Source: Blastocystis hominis
Lineage: Eukaryota > Sar > Bigyra > Opalinata > Blastocystidae
Direction: 5' to 3'
NCBI RefSeq assembly: GCF_000151665.1
Contig: NW_013171867.1
Coordinates: forward strand, 188,946 to 252,945
DNA: 64,000 nt
The notes beneath the pieces are model-generated. The model worked only from the letters and a program-made list of their open reading frames with translations, made no database searches and had not been told where the DNA came from. How positions within the stretch are numbered: position 1 is the stretch's first letter; each line of letters opens with the position of its first letter. The position numbers were made by a program, and so were the translations under genes. This document shows positions 41,401-50,916 of this stretch, piece after piece.

Positions 41401-42106
41401 ACTCGATGAGATCTTCATGAATCTACAGCTCATCAACGCAGTTTACAACAAGTCAATACATGACTGTAGATGTATTCCACATTTCGAGATGTTTTGTCTG
41501 TGTTTTCAATGTAACAAAGATTGCGAATCAGCGATAAGAAAAGCTCCACTTGAAGAGATTGGTGAGCATTTCTCTCCGAGACCGAGAGCTCGATTGACTC
41601 CGATACCAAGTCCAGTACAGAAGACAAAACATTCTAGAGATCATGGAAATAGAAAGCACTCACAGATTTGACTATGGAGTCTGCGAAATGAAGAAGCCCG
41701 TTGCGCATATCTCGATAGCAATTATCCTCTCGCTTTGCTGGAAGTGAATAGCACACAAATATCTTTAGAATCGTTGTTAATACTACTTCATCCTTTGAAC
41801 TACACATCACTACCATATTCAATACCAACGATACAAAAATCGGAATCAATTTTTGGTCAATAACGCCATGCTTTCTCAATTGTAACGAATACTCCCGATA
41901 TTCCTCATTTTCTTCTTTGATCTCACTACATGCATCAATCGCTTCACCGAATATGAATACCGCAAAATATATCGTAGTGGTCGAATAATATCCTCTCCAG
42001 CTACAAAAACCTTGTCATATTCGCCGTTTTCATTCAAAATTGTTTGCCAACGACCCAAGGCATCAAAGTAAAGAAGGTCCTCCCTATTGTCAAGAACCTC
42101 ATCCAT
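38474..42106 (-). CDS. TIMELESS: Timeless/Tof1/Swi1 replication fork protection protein
   Basis: Large multi-exon gene, roughly 1,000 residues; several introns of 26-40 nt seen. The N-terminal Timeless helices are clear: EEYREYSLQLRKHGVIDQKL, IPIFVSLVLNMVVMCSS, and VLDLVSESIELSVSERNAHQ with LQVELFLSLIRNLCYIENTD. Then LLILEIFVLLFCDYSPQ, a basic segment (LALLAAENARKQALRR), YLFVFQSAVLIANSCFDDFM, and EIPWSEIVPVIDNVTVLFDF. Next PHINHCLFNYFNNMYSYTD with HPEVKAIFRPHLFNVLLFEV. A Glu-rich loop is coded around 40090-40140. The C-terminus is acidic, then Pro/Gln/Lys-rich and basic (SSKKRRFVLDDSDLRV). It partners TIPIN (3.5-4.3 kb) at replication forks. Exon joins in the middle were not all resolved. Confidence 0.82.
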
Positions 42107-42600
42107 GATTATGAGTTTATCAAATTGAAATAGATATCGATTGAATGTGTGTTTAGCAATCTATTGAATATGTTATTTCTCAGAAACGTCCCTCCTCGCG
42201 AATGAAAGCATATTTTTGTCTCAAATTATGTTGGCTATCCCTAGCCTTTTGCAACAATTAACCTTTCAGCAGTTATACACACAATTCATCTAGAACTGCC
42301 TCCAGCTCGCTGAATGTGCTTTCAATCACATAATACTCTTATCCCACATTTCATGTGAAAAACTAATTCGAATTAGTAAGGTGTAAAGGGGGTATAGAGA
42401 ATAATACAATTCTTATATATAAAATCAAGTACTGACTCGAATCCTACCCCCAGGGTGTATTATCGTTGTGTGGACTTCTCAGTTGAAGGTATTCCTTATC
42501 ATATCATATTGTTAAGTAAGCATTGTGGCCATCTACGAGCCCCTGGCGTGATTGTTTTTTCTCCTTAGCAGCGGATTTCTAATTCTGTGTGTAGTTCACT
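42107..42600. other. Divergent intergenic region
   Basis: About 490 bp between the starts of Timeless and RPL32. Pyrimidine-rich stretches lie just before RPL32. No gene seen. Confidence 0.5.
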
Positions 42601-43073
42601 ATGAGCCCCGCACGTAAGGTTAAGATTGTGAAGAAGCGAACTGTGTCTTTCCCCCGTTTCCAGGCGGACAAGTTCAAAAGAATGAACGTAAATTGCGTGT
42701 TTGGAAGGTTATTTGTTTTAGCAGCACTGGAGAAAGCCCAAGGGTATTGATGGTCGCTGCAGACGTCGCTTCCGTGGTGCTACCTTGATGCCCAATATTG
42801 GTTACGGTTCGGATGCCAAGACCCGCAACATGCTCCCCTGCGGACTGTACAAGTTCACCGTCTCGAACGTGAAGGACCTGGAGCTGCTCATGATGCACAA
42901 CGAGAAGTACTGTGCTGAGATCGCTCACAGCGTCTCTTCTCGCAAGAGAATGGAGATTGTCAAGCGTGCTAAGGAGCTGTCCATCCGTGTGATCAACGCT
43001 AAGTGATTTTTGCGAAGGGAAGGTTATAATGTGTAGGGCTCGCATTGCCAAGGTCGAGGCTGAGGCTGAATAA
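42601..43073 (+). CDS. RPL32: 60S ribosomal protein L32 (eL32)
   Basis: 133 residues, three exons; introns of 37 nt (after MNxxKFKRMN) and 34 nt (near 43002-43036, removing a TGA). Clear eL32: [75 protein letters not shown] at 43071-43073. The downstream octamer faces that of the convergent CutC gene. Confidence 0.95.
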
Positions 43074-43107
43074 ATCTTGGTATCGAAAAGGAATATTTCT
43101 TTTGTAT

Positions 43108-43115
43108 TGTTTGTT
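43108..43115 (+). terminator. TGTTTGTT motif of RPL32
   Basis: Octamer 34 nt behind the RPL32 stop. Its last base overlaps the genomic TGA of CutC on the other strand. Confidence 0.7.
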
Positions 43116-44131
43116 CAACAAAGAGAGCAGAGATCAGCGATCTGTCCAACGAACTGCTTCACCATCGCTTCGCTTGTTTGTTTCCATTTGAACTCCAATT
43201 CCTGTGTGTTCTTCTTCTCTCCGCCCATGAACACGCCTTCCTTTCGATACTCCATCTCGCTCTCCACGTAATCGCGCGCTGCCAATCACATTTCCTCTTC
43301 CCATCCCCTACCGCTTCCATGCACTTCTTTGATGCCCGTGAACTCAACAAGCTCGCGGATGTTCGTCGCTGTCACGCCGCCTCCAGCCATGATTTGCAAT
43401 CGGCCTTCTGCGATTTTGCGCATCTCTTTGATGGTTTCCTTGCCCTCCATGACCGTGTTGCACTACAGTGAAGAGCAGTCCATAGATATACGCCTCCGGA
43501 AGTGAGAATGCGATCCACGCCCAAGGCAATGCAATCCTGCAATAAAAAGAAGACTCGAGATGCCTACGCGAGTCGCTTCGAGAAGATCGACCGTCATATC
43601 GATAGCGCGATGGAAAGTAACACTACGCTCGTTGTGAGAAGCAGAACGGAGTACCTCAAAGGTCTGGCAGCTTCAATCAAGCGACGATTCTTCTCCATAT
43701 CGACCTTTCCGTCCTTCGTTAAGCAACCAATGACAACACCACTACAAATCAATACTGTTTGCCGTTCTCCACTTCACTCCGATACTCTTGCAGGCCAAGA
43801 TATCCTCGATCATGATCTGCATCTACCATCAACTAGGTCCCTCAAAAAATACCTCGTTTTCATTGTAGTAAAAATCTCCACCTCGGGGACGAATAATGAC
43901 ATTTACAGGAATGTTAATCGCGTTTTTCACCGTTTCTACAGCATGGTTTGAGATAATCATATCCTACTTATCATTCCATAACTGGGGGTAGTTCCTCCGT
44001 CGATGAGATTATCGCATAACTGCAAATGTAAGCGCTTTCCAAAAACCATTCAATACTTCGACTCTTCCCGCTCCTCCACGTTCTGCGTTAATAGCAGATT
44101 CCACACGGTCGATACAAACCTCCAACAGCAT
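43115..44131 (-). CDS. cutC: CutC-family protein
   Basis: About 255 residues, multi-exon (introns 29-37 nt). The whole CutC barrel can be followed: MLLEVCIDRVESAINAERGG at the start (44131), CDNLIDGGTTPSYGMI, NIPVNVIIRPRGGDFYYNEN, VVIGCLTKDGKVDMEKNR, VTFHRAIDMTVDLLEATR, LGVDRILTSGG, RLQIMAGGGVTATNIRELVE, EVHGSARDYVESEMEYRK. CutC proteins are TIM barrels linked to copper handling in bacteria, though their exact activity is unclear. The genomic stop is TGA at 43115-43117. A T at 43129, 4 nt before TCTTTGTT on this strand, could form an earlier stop by polyadenylation. Confidence 0.9.
43117..43124 (-). terminator. TCTTTGTT motif of CutC
   Basis: Variant octamer facing the RPL32 motif with a 1-bp gap. 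Weaker than TGTTTGTT, but with the same 4-nt spacing to an in-frame T. Confidence 0.5.
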
Positions 44132-44450
44132 ATTTGTGAAATGTGTGCCAAAACTCTCATATTGGGGGATCCCACAATCATAGCAATCTTTGTGAATTCT
44201 AAAGATCCGTGTATATACAGTTGATCTCTATTATATTCTATCCTATTTACAGCTTGTTGTAAGAGAAAACAACAAAACACTCTCCATCATTTCACTCCAA
44301 CCTAATGTACGTACAGTGGCTATCACACATTCCATTTTTCTAATTATTCTAATCTTACTGGTTTTTTCGATTGGAGGATCAGATCATACACAATATCGGT
44401 ACGTCGACATACACTTCCGACATGCTTCCCCTTTCTCAGAATACAGCCAA
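44132..44450. other. Divergent intergenic region
   Basis: About 320 bp between the starts of CutC and the complex I subunit. A frame opening at 44316 in the same register is upstream of the chosen ATG and is not needed. Confidence 0.45.
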
Positions 44451-46086
44451 ATGCAGACGCTATTGACAAGAGGAATTAGAAGTTGCGGTAGGACTCCAAT
44501 AAAATCAGGGGCTAATTTGTGTAGTGAGCAAGCCTAGCGTTTATAGAGTCGTTGCTCGCTCTTTCGCTGCTGGGCCCGCTGCCCCCGCTGCTGGTAATGC
44601 CGCTGCTGCTCCCCCACCACCCCCAGAGAGACATCACGGAGGTCTGTCTGTAGTTTGTTATTTCGGAGCTGAACGCGTAGGATCAAGATCGTATCTTTAC
44701 AAACCTTTACAGCCAGTATGATTGGCATATTGATAGTGCCATGGAGCGTGGTTTCTGGTACAAGACCAAGGAGCTTCTGGAAATGGGTCCCGATCAGATC
44801 ATTGCGGATATCAAAGCGTCGGGTCTGCGTGGACGAGGAGGCGCTGCCTTCCCTTCCGGTTTGAAGTGGAGTTTCATGCCCAAAGCCTCCAAGGACGGTC
44901 GTCCGAACTTTTTAGTGGTAAACTGCGATGAGTCCGAGCCCGGAACCTGCAAAGTAGGCCTTGTAGCCATGTCCTCACCCTAATCAGGATCGCGAGATCA
45001 TCCGGAAGGACCCGCACGCCCTGGTGGAAGGCTGTTTGGTAGCAGGTTACGCCATGCACGCGCGTGCGGCGTACATCTACATCCGCGGAGAGTTCTACAA
45101 CGAGAGCATCCGTCTGGAGGAGGCGATCCACGAAGCCTATCAAAAAGGCTTCCTCGGGCGAAACGCCTGCGGCACCGGGTACAACTTCGACGTCTTCGTG
45201 CACCGCGGCGCGGGCGCGTACGTCTGCGGAGAGGAGTCTGCGCAGCTGGAGTCGCTGGAGGGCAAGCAGGGCAAGCCGCGTCTGAAGCCGCCATTCCCCG
45301 CGAACGCGGGTCTGTACGGGTGTCCGACGACGGTGACGAACTGCGAGACGGTGTCGGTGTCGCCGACGATCCTGCGGCGCGGCCCGGAGTGGTTCGCGGG
45401 GTTCGGCCGGAAGAACAACGCGGGCGTGAAGCTGTTCGCGATCAGCGGACACGTGAACAACCCGTGCGTGGTGGAGGAGGAAATGTCGATCTCGCTGCGC
45501 GAGCTGCTCGAGAAGCACGCGGGCGGCGTGCGCGGAGGCTGGGACAATTTGCAGGCGGTGATCCCCGGAGGCGCGTCGACGCGCGCGCTGAATAAAGTGG
45601 GTGCGGAGAGGAAGATGGACGGTAGGACATGTGCGATGTGGCGCTGATGGACTACGACTCGCTGGGATCGTTCAAGTCGGGACTGGGCTCCGCGGCCGTG
45701 ATCGTGATGGACAAATCGACGGATATGGTGAGAGAGAGAGAGGAAGAGGTGATGGGTAGATGGCGGCGATTCGGAATCTGTCGCACTTCTATATGCACGA
45801 ATCGTGCGGACAGTGCACGCCGTGCCGCGAGGGACTGCCGTGGGTGTACGATATCATGTGCCGAATGGAGAGAGGACAGCTCGAGGAGAGAGAGATCGAC
45901 ATGCTCATGGAGATCGGAACGCAGATCGAGCTGCACACCATCTGCGGTCTCGCGGATGCGGCCATCTGGCCGATCGAGGGATTGATGCGGTCGTGGAAGA
46001 AGGAGATCCTGGAGCGATCCCGCCATCCCGAGAACTATCACCCGGAAGACTATTTCCAGAGAGCGTGGAGCGGAAAGAAATTATAA
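44451..46086 (+). CDS. NDUFV1: Complex I 51 kDa subunit (NDUFV1/NuoF), organelle-targeted
   Basis: About 490 residues; introns near 44488 (37 nt), 44651 (31), 44953 (34), 45598 (29) and 45728 (30). The start at 44451 gives [20 protein letters not shown] followed by VVARSFAAG, a basic amphipathic presequence, then an Ala/Pro-rich linker. The FMN/NADH fold follows: [56 protein letters not shown], then [11 protein letters not shown]. The 4Fe-4S site is [11 protein letters not shown] with the fourth Cys in [11 protein letters not shown]. It oxidises NADH in the peripheral arm of the reduced complex I of mitochondrion-related organelles. TAA at 46084-46086, then a TGTTTGAG variant motif. Confidence 0.95.
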
Positions 46087-46104
46087 GCCTTGTTGTGCGG
46101 TGTT

Positions 46105-46200
46105 TGAGCGAAACAATCAATGAATCTATGAATCTATGAATCAATGAATCAGAGAGTAATCTGATGAATGGATCAATCGATCGATTGATCGATCGATCGC
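46105..46200. repeat. Short tandem ATGAATC / ATCGATCG-rich patch
   Basis: Imperfect tandem copies of ATGAATC followed by overlapping ATCGATCG and TGATCGATC self-complementary units, in the 3' intergenic region after the complex I gene. Confidence 0.6.
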
Positions 46201-46339
46201 TACTCTTCATTCGATTGATTCCACTTCACTTTCATTCTCTCATTCACCGCCTTCCTTTTCATTCAATCAATTTCTTTCGATTTCCAAACAAACACATCCT
46301 CATTCAATCAAACAATAAACGATCCTTCTCTCCCTTTCC

Positions 46340-48223
46340 TCACTGCACGAACGCGCCTCCATAGTCCATTTCCTCGCTCATGCCTCCATTTGCGTCCTCC
46401 AAATCATCCATCGCGTCCTCCTTCATGATCTCCTCTTCCAACATCGCCTGTCTCTGTTCCAAAATCTCCTCCCGACTCTCAATCCGACTCTCTCCTCCCA
46501 TTTCCTTCTTCCCAAACACATGTCGATTCAGCATCGGGATCTCCTCCATCTCCTCTTCCTCTTCTTCCTCCTCCTCCGCATCCAGCACCAAGAACCGATC
46601 ATCCTATTCCTCACTTCCTTCCCTCACCTCCACATCGAAAACCGACTCCACGTTCTGCACCACATTCACGTTTTCATCGCCCAGCGCGCCCACATTGAAC
46701 GTCTCCGAGAACTCTCCCACGATCTTCAGCCCCTCGCCTCTACGCCGCATCTCCGCTCTCTCTCATCCCTACTGCGCGGCCAGCAATCGCTGCGGCGGCT
46801 TCACATAAAACGGGATCATTCCGCTGTTGAAATCGCCGATCACGATATACGCCGCCGCGCGCAGATCCGGAATTCCTCCGCGTTTCAGCTTCCCTCGCGC
46901 GCGTGCCACGTACGCCAGCATCTCGTGCGCTAGAGCTCACCGCGGGGATCCATCGCTACCATCGCGGAAGGCGGGAATCTGGTAGAAGGCCTGGAGATAC
47001 TGGAGGTTCTTGGGCAGCGACCGCATCATCTGCTCGACGGTTCCCTCGGGATCCTCGAGTTCCTGGGCGTGAGGGAGCGCACAAACTCGCGAACGTGGAC
47101 GTCGACGCAGTTGCGGAGCAGGTAGGACTTGTTGTTGCTGTTGAAAATGATGCCCGGACAGTCCAGCAGCGAAATGTTCCGATCGATCTGGATTTCCTAC
47201 GCTCCACCGCGGCCTCCTCGGCTACCTGCACCGTCCGCGTGAAGCCGGCCGTCGAGGAGACGCCGACGGCGCGCGAGCGCTTCAGCGAGTTGATGAGAGA
47301 GGATTTGCCGACGTTCGGATAGCCGATGATGCCGACCGTGATCGAGGTTTTCACGCCGTTGGTGCGGCAGTAGTTTTTGAGGAGCTGGAGGAGGCTGTCG
47401 GCGCCGAGACAGACGCTGCTCGCCATGAGCGTGCTGTTCGCATTACGGATGTTCATGTCGTTGCGACCGAGATGCGAGCGCTGGGACTGGGTGGAGGCTT
47501 TGAAGAGAATGGTGGGGTATTCTTGGCGAAGCAGAGAGAGCCACTAGTGGATCGAAAAGGAGAAACAGTGGAAACAGTGAGAGCGACTTGCTTGGGAACG
47601 AGATCGATTTTGTTGACTAGAAGAATGATTCGCTTGTTGGGATCTTTCTCGAGGATTTTGTGCTCGATGAGCTTGCTGCGGCAACCCTGGGAGAGAGAGG
47701 AAAGATGATGAACGATACCATGGGGTCACGAGCATCCAAAACCATGATAATCACATCGCTTTTGTTTATGACTTCTTTTAGCTGGCGGAAAAACGTACGG
47801 CGCGTTTGCTGGGCGGCACGATCCTCTTTTAGAGATTGCGTTTGCTACACAGGTAAAATAAATGCAGCAGAGACTACAAAGCTCTGGTCTTCCAGTTTCC
47901 GATTCTTTTCAAACTGCTCTGTCTTCATCTGAGCTTGTTGCACCATACTTTCAATCTATTCGTCAAGAAATCAAGGAGGCAACATACAGATATATTACTT
48001 TTGTTTCCATTGCCCTCAAATTCGTTCTGGACCGACTCCACCGCTTGCTGCACTCTCTGCTTCATCAACTTGCTCTACTCATCATAACCAATATATCTGT
48101 TTTGACTCTCTGCTCAAGCTTCTGCTTTTCACTTCCAAAGTGCGGCAGACCAATTTCCTTCGTTGGTTTGCGAATCTTCCCTTCTCTCATAGCTTTCAGC
48201 TTGTTTTGCCTGCCTTTTCGCAT
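46340..48223 (-). CDS. Nucleostemin/GNL3-family nucleolar GTPase
   Basis: Circularly permuted GTPase. Exons with about 29-38 nt introns give a basic N-terminus (MRKGRQNKLKAMREGKIRKP), a coiled coil, then VINKSDVIIMVLDARDPMGC, G4 LLVNKIDLVPKQ, later G1 GIIGYPNVGKSSLINSLKRS and GVSSTAGFTRTVQ, G3 LLDCPGIIF, and LRNCVDELEDPEGTVEQM. The family C-terminal part follows: MLAYVARARGKLKRGGIPDL and DFNSGMIPFYVKPPQ. The end is a long acidic stretch ([17 protein letters not shown]). G4 before G1 is the hallmark of this group (GNL3, GNL3L, NUG1), which works in 60S subunit assembly. Stop TGA at 46340. Confidence 0.88.
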
Positions 48224-48385
48224 CGCCAACCTGTTCTGCCACTAACTCCTCTTTTCATTCCCTACAGAGTATGTTCCACGGACCTGCTTTGCAGTTGGCA
48301 TGTTTCGCTAACACCCAAAAACGATTCTAACAAACAATGCAGTGTCGTACTAGTATCAAACAGAAAAAAAGCGCAGCAGATCACT

Positions 48386-49035
48386 TTAATTCTTAGCAGC
48401 ATCATTCTTCATTCTGATCATAACTTGCTTCATTCTTCCCATGTCATGCTCTCCCTGAGCGCTCATGTCAACCAGCTTGTTCACACGCTCCCAAGGATTC
48501 GCACAGTCCATATCCTGCTCCATTCCTTCCTTCAGCTTCGACTCCTCCTCACGATTCATCTCGGCCTTGGAAGCCAGCTTCTTCTTTCTCTCTTCGCTCC
48601 AGGCAAGCAGCTCGTCACGAGCAGCCTTGAGGATTTCCTGCTTCTTCTCCATGGCAGCCTTATCCTTGGCCTCGCAGCGCTCTCTGAATTGCATGTTCCA
48701 CTCGCGGGTGAATTTGAACTCATCCACGACGGGAGCAGCAGGAAGAGGAGCAGCAGCAGGGGCAGCCTCTCCAAACGGATCCTCAGCCACATCGTTGCTC
48801 TGATCAGGGGCATCAGCGAAAGGATCCTACAGATTAGCGATAGACCTGCGATCTTACATCCACAGGCTGATCAGCGGCCGCATTACCCTGGAAATCTAGA
48901 GAACGGTTAGATCCATCAAAGTGAATAATTAATCATAGATCCAGATCGCAAGGCACCACATGTTCAAAAAACAGGTTATTGAGCACCTCTTATTGCCACC
49001 AAGCACCTACCATCAGCAAAGAAATCGTCAGACAT
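48386..49035 (-). CDS. Clathrin light chain
   Basis: 167 residues, three exons. First exon MSDDFFAD; a 115-nt intron (48896-49010), by far the longest clear intron in the window; then DFQGNAAADQPVD, a 31-nt intron (48827-48857), and DPFADAPDQSNDVAEDPFG. An Ala/Pro linker leads to the heavy-chain-binding helix (FKFTREWNMQFRERCEAKDK; LLAWSEERKKKLASKAEMNR) and the conserved end NPWERVNKLVDMSAQGEHDM with RMKQVMIRMKND. It regulates clathrin coat assembly. The repeated DPF motifs in the N-terminus resemble adaptor-binding peptides. A TGTTTGAT variant follows the stop. Confidence 0.88.
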
Positions 49036-49301
49036 ATTTGTAGGTTTTTATTCAGATAGAAATTGAACGAAATACGATGATTTTCCAATTCCACGGCAGA
49101 ATCCAATTTACTTTGAATCACGATTTATATAGGGAATCTTTATTAATAATCCTCATATCTGCACTCCCGATTAGATCGAGATTTCCGTTTTCATCAGAAC
49201 GGAAAGATCTTACAACCTCCTGCCACGTTCCATCTCTTCACCTCACAACACAGACCCATGCCGATCCTTTCCTTAACCGCTCCATCTTCCCTCCCGTTTT
49301 C

Positions 49302-49309
49302 AACAAACA
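49302..49309 (-). terminator. TGTTTGTT motif of RACK1
   Basis: Reverse-strand octamer 52 nt behind the RACK1 stop. Confidence 0.65.
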
Positions 49310-49361
49310 CATTCTCAACAAAACAGAACTTTGACCACTCCAATCCGCTTTTTCTCCGCGC

Positions 49362-50336
49362 TTACATGGCCTTGACCTCCCAGACACGGATCACATTATC
49401 GGTGTATCCGGCAAAGAGCGTGGCTCCGTCGAGCGACCAGCAGAGCGAGGTGCAGTAGGGCACGAGAGCCTTGGCCGAGCGAGGCGGGAACTCGGGCTTG
49501 ACGCTGGCGACGCGCTCCTTGGTCTCCAGATCGAACAGCACGATCTCGTTCGTGGTGGCCACCGCGATCCAGTAGTTCGCGGGCGAGAACACCAGGTCCG
49601 TCACCGGGTCCTCCAGCGTCAGGCGGAAGTTCTCCACGCCGTTGGCCAGGTCCCACACGATCACGCAGCCGTCCTTGCCGGCCGAGGCGCAGAGCACGCC
49701 GTCCGGAGAGACCACCACCTTGTTCACCACCTGCGAGTGGCCGATCAGGTTGTACTCCACCTTCATCGTCTCCAGGTTCCACACCTTCACCAGCTTGTCG
49801 TACCCGCACGACACGATGCGAGGCTTCTCCTCCATGTTCGGAACGAAGCGCACGCACGTCACCCAGTCGTTGTGGCTCTCCTTGTCCAGAGTGAACTGGC
49901 ACTCACCAAGGGTGTTCCACAGCTTGATCGTACGGTCGCGGCCGCAAGACATGATCAGGCGGTTGTCAGGGCTGAAGCACACAGACAGAACGTCCTTCTT
50001 GTGACCCGACAGCGTCTTCTCGCTCTTGCCCGTCTTCACGTTCCACAGACGCACCGTTCCATCCCAAGAAGCCGTCAGAGCGTACTGACCGTCCACGGAC
50101 AGACTCACCTCCTCAACGATGTGAGAATGGCCCTGCAGCGACTTCACAGGGGTTCCGCAAGACATCACCAGAGAGGGGTCGTCAATCATGTCACCCGCCT
50201 GGAGATTCCACACCAAGCAAGTGTGATCGCGAGAAGCAGACACCAGAGTGTTGGCATCAGCCGGAGAAGCAGCGATGGAGGTCACCCATCCGTTATGGCC
50301 CTGAAGGCATCCACGAAGACTGATTTGAGCAGACAT
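49362..50336 (-). CDS. RACK1: RACK1, ribosomal WD40 scaffold protein
   Basis: Single exon, 324 residues, seven WD repeats: GHNGWVTSIAASPADANTLV, SASRDHTCLVWNL, GHSHIVEEVSLSVDGQYALT, ASWDGTVRLWNVKTGK, GHKKDVLSVCFSPDNRLIMS, CGRDRTIKLWNTLGECQFTL, SCGYDKLVKVWNL, ASAGKDGCVIVWDLANG, and GYTDNVIRVWEVKAM at the end. RACK1 binds the head of the 40S subunit and links signalling to translation. The length and repeat number are those of the family. Intronless, with GC-rich codons like the other highly expressed genes here. Confidence 0.97.
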   Translation of the reverse strand: MSAQISLRGCLQGHNGWVTSIAASPADANTLVSASRDHTCLVWNLQAGDMIDDPSLVMSCGTPVKSLQGHSHIVEEVSLSVDGQYALTASWDGTVRLWNVKTGKSEKTLSGHKKDVLSVCFSPDNRLIMSCGRDRTIKLWNTLGECQFTLDKESHNDWVTCVRFVPNMEEKPRIVSCGYDKLVKVWNLETMKVEYNLIGHSQVVNKVVVSPDGVLCASAGKDGCVIVWDLANGVENFRLTLEDPVTDLVFSPANYWIAVATTNEIVLFDLETKERVASVKPEFPPRSAKALVPYCTSLCWSLDGATLFAGYTDNVIRVWEVKAM

Positions 50337-50916
50337 TTTCTACAAATCGGAATTAGCAATTTTGCATCCAAATCATCCACACCGAATGGATTTTACTCAC
50401 AAAACAACTACTTACAACCAAAAAATCAGTTAAATCAAAGTTCCTATAAGAAAAGCAAATTAAAAGGAATCACTCCAATATTTGTGTGTTTTTTTATTCT
50501 TCGTCTTTTCTTCAGACAACTTTATAGGAATGGTTTCTATAGGCAGTGGGTAGTTTAAATATGAATTTTGAGTGCAGAGTGTGAAGAGAAGTAGAGTTAT
50601 GTCGGAATTAGAGTGTATGGCAATAACCATAGGTTCTAAATGGGAAATTGAACATAAAAATGATAGAAAAGTCGAGTCAATTGGGAAATGACGAAAGTGC
50701 TAATAGAGGGTGAGATTGTGGTTCTTTTTGTGATAGTGATAGCAATTTCCTTGTTGAATGTAGACAACTAAGCAAAATTATTGAACGAATGTACTCTTCC
50801 TCGTGATTATTGACACGCCTCAAACATTAGCCTCAAATAAAGGCCTTAGCACATTCGTAGACACATTTTATTCACAAACAGTCAAACAATATTTAATTGA
50901 TTAAGTAATATATTAT
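50337..50916. other. Intergenic stretch
   Basis: About 580 bp between the 3' end of the Glu/Lys-rich protein gene and RACK1, both on the minus strand. It holds the RACK1 promoter and TGTTTGTG/TGTTTGAC-like motifs behind the upstream gene. No gene seen. Confidence 0.45.
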
